Positions 53,631-62,356 of a stretch of DNA of 64,000 bases are shown here, piece after piece. Source of the DNA: Geodermatophilus sp. DSM 44513 (lineage in GTDB: Bacteria; Actinomycetota; Actinomycetes; Mycobacteriales; Geodermatophilaceae); the NCBI RefSeq assembly GCF_032460525.1, contig NZ_CP135963.1, forward strand, positions 372,001 through 436,000, read 5' to 3'. The first letter of the stretch is position 1; each line of letters begins with the position of its first letter. The notes below the pieces were generated by a model. That model was given only the letters and a program-made list of their open reading frames with translations. It did not search any database and was not told the origin of the DNA. The translations under genes and the position numbers were made by a program.

Positions 53631-53982
53631 GGGGGACCTCTCTCCGTGGGTGGACTCGGTGCGCTGGGTGCCCCGGTGGAAGCCGGGGGACCCCTGACCG
53701 GGACCGTAGTGAGGTCCCCGTGACTCCGCTGGGTCAACCCCCGCGCCGTCGGCCGCGAGGTCTGCCCCCACGCCACCGGGCGGCCCCGTGACTGCCCGGT
53801 GGCGTGGGGTGCAGGACCCGGCGTCGAGTGCGACGGAGGACGGCGCGACGCCGGGACGGCGACGGGGCGGGCCGGCCCGCGTGGTGGCGGGCGGGCGTGG
53901 GACCCCGTCGACGGCGCAGGCCCGGCGGTGCCGGGCCTCGGGTGCGTCCCGACCCAGCGCGGGGAGCGGGACGCGGCCGGAC
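53631..53982. other. 352-base gap with a terminator, no gene seen
   Basis: No frame has a domain or good start. It contains the hairpin at 53766-53809 and the promoter side of the DoxX gene (minus). Low-complexity GC-rich frames at 53788-54054 are shadows of the Pro-rich gene region. Confidence 0.6.
53766..53809 (-). terminator. Hairpin downstream of Pro-rich gene 2
   Basis: A perfect 16-bp stem (53766-53781 with 53794-53809) and a 12-base loop, 173 bases beyond the stop of the Pro-rich gene at 53983 on the minus strand. It should prevent read-through into the DoxX gene. Confidence 0.65.
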
Positions 53983-55506
53983 TCAGTCGGGCCGGGCTCC
54001 GGGCCGGTCGGCGCCGGGGACGGCGCGGGCGGCGCGCTCGACCGCGGCCCGTGACCGGGCGGGGGTCAGCGCCGTCGTGGCGGTGGGGTCGACGACCGCG
54101 ACCAGCAGGGGGCCGCCGGGGTCGGCGCCGTGCGCGCCGCCCGCCGTCGTGCCGCCCGCACCGGCCGGGGACCAGCCGGGCGCGGGTGGGGTGGCCGGCA
54201 CGGGGGGCTCGGCCGGGGCGAGCGGCGGCAGCGGGTCGGGCCCGCCGGTCGGTGCGGTGACCTCGGACGGCGACCCGCCCGCGGTCGGCGCGGTCCGTGC
54301 GCCGCGGTCGGGGCTGCTCTCCGTGGCCCGCAGGACCGGCGCGCCGGCCGTGGGCTCGCCGCAGGGCGGGACCGGTGCGCCGGCGGCCGTCAGGGGTGCC
54401 ACGGCCGGGTCCTGCGGCAGCAGCGGTCCGGCCTCGGGGGTGGCTGCGGCCGCGGGGACCGCCGTCGCGGGGTCGCTCGCGGCCGGGTCGGCCGGGTCAG
54501 CCGGGACGGGCAGGGGCGGCTGGGCGCCCGCGGTCGCGACGTCACCGGCCTCCGGCGTGAGGGCGGGCGCCGGGACGGGCGCGGAGCCGGCGGGGTCGGA
54601 CACGACGGGTGCCGGGCCGGCGACCTCCGGTGCAGGGTCCGTGGCGGGGTCGACGGTGGGGTCCGGCGTGGGGACCGCGGTGGGGTCGGTGTCCGCTCCG
54701 GTACCGGTGCCCGGCGTCCCGCCGCTCCCGGCCGCCGGTGCGCCGCCGGACGGCGGGCCGCCGACGGGTGGGGCGTCCTCGGCAGGGGGGACGTCGTCTG
54801 CCCTCGGGTCCGGCTCGTCCAGGGGGAGGACGCCGTCCGCGACCGGACCGCTGGTGTCCCCGGGCACCGCGGGCGCCGGTCGCCCGGTCCACGCCGGGGG
54901 TGCGGCGTCGTCATCCGGTGCGGCGTCGTCCTCCCGAGCGGCGTCGTCCTCCCGAGCGGCGTCGTCCTCCCGTGGGGACGGGGTGCCAGCCGACGGGACG
55001 ACGGGCGGGGGTGGCACGGCGGGGGCCGTGGAGTCCGGGCGGGGAGGGTCGGCCGGGGACGGTGCGGCCGGGTCCCGGACGTCGTCGGCGTCGGCCGGGG
55101 GCGTGCCGCCGTCCTCGGCGTCGGCCGAGGGCGTCCCGTCGCCGGCCGGTGGCGGGTCACCGCGGTGCGGGGCGTCGTCGCCGACGGGCCCACCGGTGTC
55201 CGGGGGCACCTCGGGCGCCGGCCCGCCGTCCGCAGGCGGGACGGGGTCCGCCGGGGCGCCACCGGTGCCCACCCCGCCGGCGGGGTCCCCGGCGTCCGGT
55301 GCAGCCGGTCCCGCCGCGGACCCCGCGTCCGCGGACCGCCGCGCGTCGGACGGGCCGTCCGCGGCGGAGGCCCGGTCGGCGAGCAGCACCAGCAGCAGCC
55401 ACGCCAGGGCCGTGAGCAGCACCAGCCCGACCGGCCGGCGGTACCCGCCGCGCGGGCCGGCGGCGGGCAGGGCCGGACGGTGCGCCCACGCGCACAGCCC
55501 ACCCAC
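53983..55506 (-). CDS. Pro/Ala/Asp-rich membrane-anchored or exported wall protein 2
   Basis: A 507-residue protein with the same plan as the protein at 45901-47235. A short basic start is followed by one helix (about residues 27-45, VGLVLLTALAWLLLVLL) ending ADRASAADG, then ~400 residues rich in Pro, Ala, Asp, Gly and Thr. REDDAA is repeated three times, followed by a variant. PVPPCGEP near residue 390 holds the only Cys of the exported part. The C-terminal end is Arg/Ala-rich. GTG 55506 follows GGGAGGGG. No enzymatic motif is present. It may be a periplasmic/wall stalk, by composition. Confidence 0.62.
   Translation of the reverse strand: MGGLCAWAHRPALPAAGPRGGYRRPVGLVLLTALAWLLLVLLADRASAADGPSDARRSADAGSAAGPAAPDAGDPAGGVGTGGAPADPVPPADGGPAPEVPPDTGGPVGDDAPHRGDPPPAGDGTPSADAEDGGTPPADADDVRDPAAPSPADPPRPDSTAPAVPPPPVVPSAGTPSPREDDAAREDDAAREDDAAPDDDAAPPAWTGRPAPAVPGDTSGPVADGVLPLDEPDPRADDVPPAEDAPPVGGPPSGGAPAAGSGGTPGTGTGADTDPTAVPTPDPTVDPATDPAPEVAGPAPVVSDPAGSAPVPAPALTPEAGDVATAGAQPPLPVPADPADPAASDPATAVPAAAATPEAGPLLPQDPAVAPLTAAGAPVPPCGEPTAGAPVLRATESSPDRGARTAPTAGGSPSEVTAPTGGPDPLPPLAPAEPPVPATPPAPGWSPAGAGGTTAGGAHGADPGGPLLVAVVDPTATTALTPARSRAAVERAARAVPGADRPGARPD
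54902..54973. repeat. Four tandem 18-bp repeats (REDDAA)
   Basis: GCGGCGTCGTCCTCCCGA occurs at 54920-54937 and 54938-54955. A copy with one change follows at 54956-54973, and a more diverged copy lies at 54902-54919. They encode acidic hexapeptides on the minus strand. Confidence 0.9.
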
Positions 55507-55669
55507 CAGGCCCAGCCCCTCCCACTCGGGACGTGTGGTGGCCCGTCCGCAGGCGAACCGGCCGGTCCGTAACAGCACGATTGGGCCGGCGCACCGAACG
55601 GGCAACCCCTGCGGCCCAGGACCCGCCCGGCGCACCGCCCGTGCTGACCACCCGTGAGCGGACGGGTCG

Positions 55670-56257
55670 TCAGGGTGCCGACGCCCGGGTGCCCGTCCCT
55701 CCACGGGGTGGTCGGTGACCCGGGGTCGGCGCCGTCCGCGCCGGCCACCGGTGCCACCCGGCGAGGGCCACCGCCGCGCCGACCGCGAGGCCAGCGACGA
55801 CGTCCCCGGGGTAGTGCACGCCCACGTGCACGCGGGAGTAGCCGACGGCCACCGCGAGGGGCGCCAGTGCCAGGCCGGCCGCCGGGCACTCCAGCGCCAC
55901 GCCGGTCACGAAGGCACCGGCCGAGGAGGCGTGCCCGCTGGGGAAGGAGTGCGTGTCCGGCGCCCGGTGCAGGAGGCGGTGCACCGGGTGGGCGGCCAGG
56001 TCGGGGCGGCGGCGGCCGAACACCGGCTTGAGCGCGGCGTTGACCAGCCCGCTGGAGACCGCCATCGAGCCCAGCCCCCGGACGGCGCCCCGGCGCAGCG
56101 ACCCACCGCGCAGTCCCAGCAGCGCGCCGGTGACCACCCAGAGCCGGCCGTGGTCGGCGGCGGTGCTCAGCCGGCGCAGCCACGGGTCGGCCGCGGTGGC
56201 CGGCAGCCCGCCGACGGCGGAGTGCAGGCGCGCGTCCCAGTGCCGGGCCCCCCGCAT
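55670..56257 (-). CDS. PAP2-family membrane phosphatase
   Basis: A 195-residue lipid-phosphate phosphatase-like protein. The three active-site motifs are KPVFGRRRPD, SFPSGHASSAGAF and SRVHVGVHYPGDVVAG. It has about five helices. Such enzymes dephosphorylate lipid pyrophosphates, including undecaprenyl pyrophosphate, fitting the polysaccharide-rich neighbourhood. ATG 56257 is preferred; upstream codons lack coding character. The C-terminal tail is Pro/Thr/Arg-rich and likely unfolded. It lies 32 bases downstream of the CGNR regulator on the same strand. Confidence 0.9.
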   Translation of the reverse strand: MRGARHWDARLHSAVGGLPATAADPWLRRLSTAADHGRLWVVTGALLGLRGGSLRRGAVRGLGSMAVSSGLVNAALKPVFGRRRPDLAAHPVHRLLHRAPDTHSFPSGHASSAGAFVTGVALECPAAGLALAPLAVAVGYSRVHVGVHYPGDVVAGLAVGAAVALAGWHRWPARTAPTPGHRPPRGGTGTRASAP

Positions 56258-56289
56258 GACCCGGACGCTAGCGTCTCGGTGACCTGGGC

Positions 56290-56823
56290 TCAGGAACGCC
56301 GGCGGGCCCGGTAGGCGGCGACCGTGGAGCGGCTGGCGCAGGTGTTGGAGCAGTAGCGGCGGCTGGCGTTGCGCGAGGTGTCGACGTAGACGTCGTCGCA
56401 CCCCTCGGCCGAGCAGACGCCCAGGCGCTGCCACCCGTGCTGGGCGACGACCTGGGCGAGACCCATCGCCACCGTGGTCGTCAGCTGCTCCAGCGCCGGG
56501 GCCTCGCGGCGGGCGTGGTGCAGGTGCAGCTCGCCGTCGTGGTCGGTGGCGTAGGGCTGCGGGTGGGCCAGGGCGAGCAGGGCGTTGAGCCGCTCGAGCA
56601 CCTCCGGCTGGGTGCGGGCGACGGCGACCGCCCGCACCAGGTCCGCGGTCTCGGCGGCCCGCCCGACCTCGTCCGGGGACAGCTCCGGAGCGGTGCCCGG
56701 CTCGAGCCACTCGGCGTGGGTGCGCAGGAACGCCGCGGCCCAGTCCGGCCCGGCGGCCCGGTCGGCGTTGGCCAGGTCGATGGCCAGCTCGACCGCCGTG
56801 GACCCGTAGGTGTCGTAGTCCAT
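56290..56823 (-). CDS. CGNR zinc-finger transcriptional regulator
   Basis: A 177-residue protein of the ABATE/CGNR family. The N-terminal stress-response domain (about 1-120) includes AVELAIDLANADRAAG and TADLVRAVAVART. The C-terminal zinc finger has GVCSAEGCDDVYVDTS and RYCSNTCASR, with the four Cys of the family; the name-giving CGNR reads CASR here. ATG 56823 has GGAG seven bases upstream. The divergent gap to the MFS gene holds three copies of a 12-bp site, so it probably represses the exporter and itself. Confidence 0.87.
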   Translation of the reverse strand: MDYDTYGSTAVELAIDLANADRAAGPDWAAAFLRTHAEWLEPGTAPELSPDEVGRAAETADLVRAVAVARTQPEVLERLNALLALAHPQPYATDHDGELHLHHARREAPALEQLTTTVAMGLAQVVAQHGWQRLGVCSAEGCDDVYVDTSRNASRRYCSNTCASRSTVAAYRARRRS

Positions 56824-56876
56824 GCCCGTCTCCTGCCGCTGGTGTGCACCGACACGCCGTAGGGGGCTACGGCGGC

Positions 56877-56905
56877 TTGACCGCCTACGCACTCCTCCGT
56901 ACCGT
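56877..56905 (+). promoter_or_regulatory. Housekeeping-type promoter of the MFS gene
   Basis: TTGACC at 56877-56882 and TACCGT at 56900-56905, spacer exactly 17, about 60 bases upstream of the MFS start. The match to TTGACA-N17-TANNNT is good for this GC content. Confidence 0.6.
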
Positions 56906-56935
56906 GTAGGCAGTCAACGGCGTTTGACCGCCTAC
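56877..56935. promoter_or_regulatory. Three 12-bp operator-like sites between cgnR-type regulator and MFS gene
   Basis: TTGACCGCCTAC occurs at 56877-56888 and 56924-56935, and its inverted copy GTAGGCAGTCAA (one change) at 56906-56917. The first overlaps a -35 box and the second lies just after the -10 box of the MFS promoter, the expected places for repressor sites. Confidence 0.65.
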
Positions 56936-56971
56936 TCTTCCCGTCCACCCCTCGTTCTGAGTGAGTTCGTC

Positions 56972-58177
56972 GTGCGTTCCTACCTGTCCGTCTGGCGCCT
57001 GCCGTCCGCCCCGGTGCTGCTGGTCGCCGGTTTCGCCGGCCGCCTCCCGTCGGCCATGGTCCCGCTGGCGCTGCTGCTCATGGTGCAGCAGCGGACCGGC
57101 TCCTACGCCGTCGCCGGCCTCGCCGCTGCCACCTACGGGTTGGCCATGGCCGGGATGGCGCCGGTCCTCGGCCGGCTGGCCGACCGCCGCACCCCGCGTC
57201 CGGTGCTGCTCGCCCAGGCCGCCGGGTACCCGCTGCTGCTGGCCCTGCTCGTGGCCGCCGTCCTCGGGGGCGCGCCGACGGCGGTGGTCCTCGCGGCGTC
57301 GGCCGCGGCGGGCGCCGCGACGCCGCTGGTGTCCGGTGTGGTCCGCGCGCTGTGGTCCCGGGTCGACCCGGAGGTGCGCGGCACCGCGTTCGCCCTGGAC
57401 GCCACCGCCACCGAGCTGGTCTTCGTCGCCGGCCCGACCCTGGTCGCCGCGCTCACGGTGCTCGCCGGCCCGGCCTGGGCGCTCGGCGTGTCCGGGGTGC
57501 TGGCGGTGGCCGGCGCCCTCGGTGTCGCGACGTCGGCCGCGATGCGCCGGTGGGTCCCGGTGCCGGACGGGCCGCGGACCTCGCCGTTCGCCACGGTGCT
57601 CACCCCGGGCCTGCCGCGGGTGCTGCTCAGCGGTGCCGCGCTGATGCTGGGGTTCGGCGCGCTGGAGGTGGCCGTTCCCGCGTTCGCCGAGGCCGCCGGC
57701 GCGCCGGGGGCGTCCGGCCTGCTGCTGGCCCTGTGGGCGCTCGGCTCGGTGGCCGGCGGGTTGTGGTTCGGCGCCCGGGTGGTCAGCGTCTCGCTGCCCC
57801 GGCAGTACCGCTGGCTGCTGCTGGGCGTGACCATCGGCCTGGCGCCGCTCACCGCGGCGTCCAGCCCGTGGGTGCTCGGCGCGCTGCTCTTCCTGGGCGG
57901 CACGGCCATCGCACCGACGCTGACCGTGCAGAACTCGCTGGTCGGCTCGATCGCCCCGGCGCACGCGACCACGGAGGCGTTCACCTGGCTGTCGACGATG
58001 GCCACCGGCGCGTCCGCGGTCGGGGCGGCGCTCGGCGGGGCGCTGATCGAGGGCCCGGCCGGCGTCACCGGCAGCCTGCTGCTCGCCGTCGCCGGCGCCG
58101 CGGTCGCGGTGCTGGTGACCCTCGTGCCCGGCCGGCGCCCGACCCGCGGGCGGGCTCCGGAGCCGGTCGCGGCCTGA
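56972..58177 (+). CDS. MFS efflux transporter
   Basis: A 401-residue transporter with about 12 helices. LLLMVQQRTGSYAVAGLAAA and GLAMAGMAPVLGRLADRRTP give helix 2-3 with the cytoplasmic GRLADRR loop characteristic of the major facilitator superfamily. The second half has a related layout with TEAFTWLSTMATGASAVGAALGG. GTG 56972 is chosen because it directly precedes the first helix region (SYLSVWRLPSAPVLLVAGFA). It is divergent from the CGNR regulator and most likely controlled by it. The substrate is unknown; drug or metabolite export is the default. Confidence 0.88.
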   Translation: MRSYLSVWRLPSAPVLLVAGFAGRLPSAMVPLALLLMVQQRTGSYAVAGLAAATYGLAMAGMAPVLGRLADRRTPRPVLLAQAAGYPLLLALLVAAVLGGAPTAVVLAASAAAGAATPLVSGVVRALWSRVDPEVRGTAFALDATATELVFVAGPTLVAALTVLAGPAWALGVSGVLAVAGALGVATSAAMRRWVPVPDGPRTSPFATVLTPGLPRVLLSGAALMLGFGALEVAVPAFAEAAGAPGASGLLLALWALGSVAGGLWFGARVVSVSLPRQYRWLLLGVTIGLAPLTAASSPWVLGALLFLGGTAIAPTLTVQNSLVGSIAPAHATTEAFTWLSTMATGASAVGAALGGALIEGPAGVTGSLLLAVAGAAVAVLVTLVPGRRPTRGRAPEPVAA

Positions 58178-58273
58178 GCCGCTCCGCCGGGGGGTCGGCC
58201 GCCCCCCGGCGGACCGCCGCCCCCCGCGCTGGTAGTCTTCTCTCTCGGTGGTTCCGGGGGGACTCGGGCCTCG

Positions 58274-58362
58274 GGAGGCTTCGCCTAGTCCGGTCTATGG
58301 CGCCGCACTGCTAATGCGGTTTGGGTTAATCCCCATCCCGGGTTCAAATCCCGGAGCCTCCG
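58274..58362 (+). tRNA. tRNA-Ser (GCU anticodon)
   Basis: An 89-base class II tRNA with acceptor stem GGAGGCT/AGCCTCC and anticodon GCT in CTGCTAA. It has a long variable arm (GGGTTAATCCCC region) and T loop GGTTCAAATCC. The discriminator is G58362. CCA is not encoded. Confidence 0.95.
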
Positions 58363-58383
58363 CGCAGGACAACTGAACAGCAG

Positions 58384-58456
58384 GCACCCGTAGCTCAACG
58401 GATAGAGCATCTGACTACGGATCAGAAGGTTAGGGGTTCGAATCCCTTCGGGTGCA
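58384..58456 (+). tRNA. tRNA-Arg (ACG anticodon)
   Basis: A 73-base tRNA with acceptor stem GCACCCG/CGGGTGC, anticodon ACG in CTACGGA and T loop GGTTCGAATCC. It lies 21 bases after tRNA-Ser. The discriminator is A58456; CCA is not encoded. Confidence 0.95.
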
Positions 58457-58478
58457 CGTCTGGTTGAGACAGCACAGC

Positions 58479-58508
58479 GGCCCCGCCCTCCTCGTCGAGG
58501 GCGGGGCC
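58479..58508 (+). terminator. Terminator of the tRNA pair
   Basis: A perfect 12-bp GC-rich stem (58479-58490 with 58497-58508) and a 6-base loop, 22 bases after tRNA-Arg. Confidence 0.85.
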
Positions 58509-58573
58509 GTGGTGTGTCCACGGCCGGGGAAATGCGGAGGCGGCCCGTCCGGCGTCCGGGTGAGCATGGAGGC

Positions 58574-61500
58574 GTGACGAGCACCGTGCTGCGCGAGGCG
58601 GCCGGGCCGCGGCCCGTCGCCGTCCCCCCGGTGTCGCTCACCTGGCGCCGGCTGGCCGGCCCGGCCACGACGGCCGCCGCGACCGTGGCCGTCGTCGGGG
58701 CGGCAGCGGAGACGCTGGCCGCCGTCGTCGCGGGCCGGCTCGCCCAGGGCCCCACGGCCGGCCTCGTCGCCGCCCTCGCCGCGCTGCTGCTCGGGGCGAC
58801 GGTGCTCGACACCGCCGGCCGCACGGTGTTCTCCGGCGTGGTCGGGCGCGCCGAGGGGCGACTGCGCGCGGACCTGCTGGCCGCCGCGCTGCGCCAGCCG
58901 CTGTCGGCGCTGCAGGAGCAGGCCGTCGGCGAGGTCGTGGACCGGGTCGACGACGACCCGCGCCAGGTCGGCGTGCTGCTGCGGCGCACCGGCTGGGAGA
59001 TGACCCGGTCGGTGCTGCGGTCGGTGCTCGCCTGGGGAGTGGCCGGGCTGACCTGGTGGCCGGCGTGGCTGGTCTTCCCCGTCGTCGCCGCGCTGGTCGT
59101 CGTCGTGTCCCGGCGGCTCACCCCGGTGATCGCCGAGCGGAAGGTGCGGGAGGAGGTCGCCTGGTCCGACCACTCGGCGCAGCTGGAGGAGGCCGTCACC
59201 GGGCGGGACGACGTCCGGTCCAGCCTGGGCCAGCCGCACGTCGTCCGCCGGTACGCGCTCCGGGCGCGGGACGTGCTCGACCGCGTCCGGTCCACCAGCG
59301 TCGTGTCCGCGCAGGTGCTGCTGCGCACCGGCCTGGTGCTGCACGCCGTGCTCGGCGGCCTGGCGCTGGCCGGCGTGGCGCTGGTCGCCGGAGGCGGGCT
59401 GGACGTGGCCGGGCTGGTCACCCTCTGGTTGCTGGTCACCGCCTTCGTCGGGCAGCTCAGCCAGGTCAGCCACCAGATGCCCGAGGTGCAGGCCGGGGTG
59501 GGTGCGCTGACCCGCATCCGCGCGCTGCTGCACGCCGCGCAGGAGCCGGGGGGCGGCGCGTCGGTCCCGTCCGGGCCGGTGGACGTCGAGGTGCGCGCGC
59601 TCACCGCCGGCTACCCGGGGGGCTTCACCCTGCGCTCGGTGGACCTCTGCGTCCCCGCCGGGACCACCTGCGCCCTGGTCGGCCGGACCGGGGCGGGCAA
59701 GTCCACGCTGGCCGCCCTGCTGTCCCGGGCGGTGGAACCCCCGGCGGGCAGCGTGTTCGTCGGCGGCCAGGACGTCACCGTGACCGCGGTGGAGGACCTG
59801 CGCCGGGCCGTGGGCGTGGTCACCCAGCGCACCGAGCTGCTCGCCGCGTCGCTGGCCGACAACGTCACCCTCTTCGCGGACGTGCCCCGCGACCGCGTGC
59901 GGCAGGCGGTCGACGCGCTCGGCCTGCAGGCCTGGGTCGCCGCGCTGCCCGACGGCCTGGACACCCGGCTGGGCACCGGCGGGACCACCCTGTCGGCCGG
60001 CGAGGAGCAGCTGGTGGCCTTCGCCCGCCTGCTCGTCCGCGACGTCGCCGTCGTCGTCCTCGACGAGGCCACGGCCCGGATGGACCCGCAGACCGAGGGG
60101 CTGGTCACCCGCGCCGCCGACCGGCTGCTCGCCGGGCGCACCGGCGTGGTGATCGCCCACCGGCTGTCGACCACACGGCACTGCGACGCGGTCGCCGTGC
60201 TCGACGCCGGCCGGGTCGTCCAGCACGGCCCCCGCGCCCGCCTGGCCGCCGAGCCCGGGCCGTTCCGGGAGCTGCTCGCCGCGGCCGGCGACGCGGCGGA
60301 ACCCCCGACGGCGACCCGGCCGCTGGGCCGCGCCGCACGCCGGCCGCCGCGGCCGGCGGCACCCGCGCCGCGGCCCAGCCTCACCCGCACGGTGTGGCGG
60401 ATGCTCCGCGCGCACCCGCGGTGGGGGGTGGTCGGCGGGGTCGGCTTCCTGGTCGGGTCCCTCCTCGGCGCGTACGGCGCGGTCACCGGCTGGCTGTGGG
60501 GCCGGCTGGTCGCGGCGCTGGACGCCGGCGCCGCACCGTGGGGGACCGCCGCGGCGCTCGCCGTCGCGGTGCTGGCCACGCCGGTCGCCCTGGCGGTCGC
60601 CTTCCGGGTGTACCCGCTGTGGTGGACGGCGGTGACCCTGCAGCTGCGGCTGGCGGTGCTGCTCGGGCAGACGTCGCAGCGCCGGCTGGCCCGCACGCCG
60701 CCCGGCGAGGTGACCGCCCGCGCCCTCGACACCGACCGGGTGGTCTGGTATGCCGACCGCTGGGTGGACATCGCGGTCGCCGGCGTGGTCGTCGCGGGCA
60801 CCGCGGTGGCCGGGCAGAGCCTGCTGGCGGGCGCCCTCGTCGCCGGCGTGCTGGTGCTGTCCGCGCTGGTCTCCGCCGCCGGTGCCCCGCTCGCCGGCTC
60901 GTCGGCGGAGGTGGCCGGCGACGAGCGGGCCCGCTTCGGCCGGTCGCTGGTGTCGGTGCTCGACGCCGCCCGCACCGTGAAGCTGGCCGCGGCGACGGCC
61001 GCCGTCGAGGACCACCTGCGGCGGGTCGACCGGCGGCGGGTCGCGGCCTCCGTCCGCGAGCACCGGGTGCGCTCGCTGCTCGAGGGGGTGCCGTGGCTGC
61101 TGGTCCACGGCGGCGTCGTGCTGACCTGGGCGGTGTACCTCTCGGGCAGGTGGGACCTGGCCACGGCGCTGCTGGTCAGCACCGCCGTCACCGGCTCGGC
61201 GTGGTTCGGCACGGTCGCCGCCAAGGCGGTCACCGAGGCGCCGGTCGCCGCTCGGTGGCTGGAGGCCGCCGCGCTGCTCGCCGGGACCGCGGACCTGGTC
61301 ACCCCGCCGTCCGGGGTCGACCTGGTCACCGGCCGGGCGCCGGCGCCGGTCCCGGCCGACCGCGTGCCGCTGCGCCGGCTGCGGCTGGAGGACGTCAGCG
61401 CCGTGCACGACGACGGCACCGTCGGCGTCGCGGGCGTGCACCTGACCGTCGAGGCGGGGGAGCTGGTGCTGCTCACCGGGCGGGTCGGCTCGGGCAAGTC

Positions 61501-62050
61501 CAGCCTGCTGTCCAGCCTGGCCGGGCTGGTCGACCACGAGGGCGCCATCCGGTGGAACGGGCACGAGGTCGACGACCCGCAGCTGTTCCTGCGCCCCGGG
61601 CAGGTCGGCTACGTCGGCCAGCTGCCGCGGGTGCTGTCCGGCTCGTTCACCGACAACATCACCCTCGACCACGCCCGGACCGTCGACTCCGCGGTCGACG
61701 ACGCCCGGCTGGGCCCCGACGTCGCCGACGCCGGCGGGCACGGCGCGCTCGTCGGGCACCGCGGGGTGCGGCTGTCCGGCGGGCAGGTGCAGCGCCTGGC
61801 GCTGGCCCGGGCGCTGGCCACGGACGCCGAGCTGCTGGTGGCCGACGACGTCTCCTCCGCGCTGGACGCCCGCACCGAGACCGAGCTGTGGGAGGCGCTG
61901 CGCCGGCGCGGGGTCACCGTGGTCGGGGCGAGCTCGAAGCGGTCGGCGCTGGCGCGCGCGGACCGGGTCGTCGTCCTCGACGAGGGGCGGGTCGCGGCCA
62001 CCGGGCGGTGGTCGGACCTGGTCAACGAGTGGGGCCACCTCGCCGGGTGA
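58574..62050 (+). CDS. Double ABC exporter (two half-transporters fused)
   Basis: A 1158-residue protein made of two membrane-ATPase halves. Half one has helices (about residues 20-300), then Walker A GRTGAGKST (near 372), signature LSAGEEQLVAFARLL, Walker B VVVLDEATARMD and H-loop IAHRLST. Half two starts near residue 590 and has Walker A GRVGSGKSS (near 970) and signature LSGGQVQRLALARA. However, its Walker B reads LLVADDVSSALD, with Asp in place of the catalytic Glu, and the H-loop is replaced by VGASSKRS. The complex thus has one consensus and one degenerate ATP site. GTG 58574 has GGAGGC only two bases upstream; starts at 58514 or 58532 are possible. Substrate unknown. Confidence 0.88.
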   Translation: MTSTVLREAAGPRPVAVPPVSLTWRRLAGPATTAAATVAVVGAAAETLAAVVAGRLAQGPTAGLVAALAALLLGATVLDTAGRTVFSGVVGRAEGRLRADLLAAALRQPLSALQEQAVGEVVDRVDDDPRQVGVLLRRTGWEMTRSVLRSVLAWGVAGLTWWPAWLVFPVVAALVVVVSRRLTPVIAERKVREEVAWSDHSAQLEEAVTGRDDVRSSLGQPHVVRRYALRARDVLDRVRSTSVVSAQVLLRTGLVLHAVLGGLALAGVALVAGGGLDVAGLVTLWLLVTAFVGQLSQVSHQMPEVQAGVGALTRIRALLHAAQEPGGGASVPSGPVDVEVRALTAGYPGGFTLRSVDLCVPAGTTCALVGRTGAGKSTLAALLSRAVEPPAGSVFVGGQDVTVTAVEDLRRAVGVVTQRTELLAASLADNVTLFADVPRDRVRQAVDALGLQAWVAALPDGLDTRLGTGGTTLSAGEEQLVAFARLLVRDVAVVVLDEATARMDPQTEGLVTRAADRLLAGRTGVVIAHRLSTTRHCDAVAVLDAGRVVQHGPRARLAAEPGPFRELLAAAGDAAEPPTATRPLGRAARRPPRPAAPAPRPSLTRTVWRMLRAHPRWGVVGGVGFLVGSLLGAYGAVTGWLWGRLVAALDAGAAPWGTAAALAVAVLATPVALAVAFRVYPLWWTAVTLQLRLAVLLGQTSQRRLARTPPGEVTARALDTDRVVWYADRWVDIAVAGVVVAGTAVAGQSLLAGALVAGVLVLSALVSAAGAPLAGSSAEVAGDERARFGRSLVSVLDAARTVKLAAATAAVEDHLRRVDRRRVAASVREHRVRSLLEGVPWLLVHGGVVLTWAVYLSGRWDLATALLVSTAVTGSAWFGTVAAKAVTEAPVAARWLEAAALLAGTADLVTPPSGVDLVTGRAPAPVPADRVPLRRLRLEDVSAVHDDGTVGVAGVHLTVEAGELVLLTGRVGSGKSSLLSSLAGLVDHEGAIRWNGHEVDDPQLFLRPGQVGYVGQLPRVLSGSFTDNITLDHARTVDSAVDDARLGPDVADAGGHGALVGHRGVRLSGGQVQRLALARALATDAELLVADDVSSALDARTETELWEALRRRGVTVVGASSKRSALARADRVVVLDEGRVAATGRWSDLVNEWGHLAG

Positions 62051-62356
62051 GGCCGCGCGCTCGCCGGCGAGACGCCGGGGGCCGGTCGTGGTGGCGCGGG
62101 TGCTCGTGCTCTGCCCACGGTGGTGGGCAGAGCACGAGTGTCCACGAGCAGGGGTGCTGGCCGCCGTCCCGACCCGGCATGGACGGCGCCGCCGTCCGCG
62201 CGGGGTGGTGTGGGGGCGGGGGGCCGGTCCTGGCGGTCTGGCCGCGTTGGTCGATCCACCCAGCGTTGGGTGGCCACTCGTTGCCGGCTGCCCCCGCCCG
62301 TGACCACTGTGACCCCGGTCACTCCCGCCGGTCAAGACCGGCCCCGGCGTGTCGGC
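62051..62356. other. 306-base gap between convergent genes, hairpin only
   Basis: The space between the convergent ABC exporter and 2-hydroxy-acid oxidase genes contains the strong hairpin at 62103-62138. I see no gene in it. Confidence 0.65.
62103..62138. terminator. Bidirectional hairpin terminator
   Basis: A perfect 16-bp stem (62103-62118 with 62123-62138) with a 4-base loop, between convergent genes and 52 bases after the ABC stop. Confidence 0.8.

Noticed and set aside
56856..56874. GCCGTAG/CTACGGC inverted repeat near the CGNR gene start as a riboswitch or operator
   Set aside because: Only seven base pairs and unrelated to the three 12-bp sites; too short to claim.
58430..62335. Long minus-strand frame of about 1300 codons
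   Set aside because: Antisense to the double ABC exporter and a tRNA; Gly/Gln/Arg-rich shadow.
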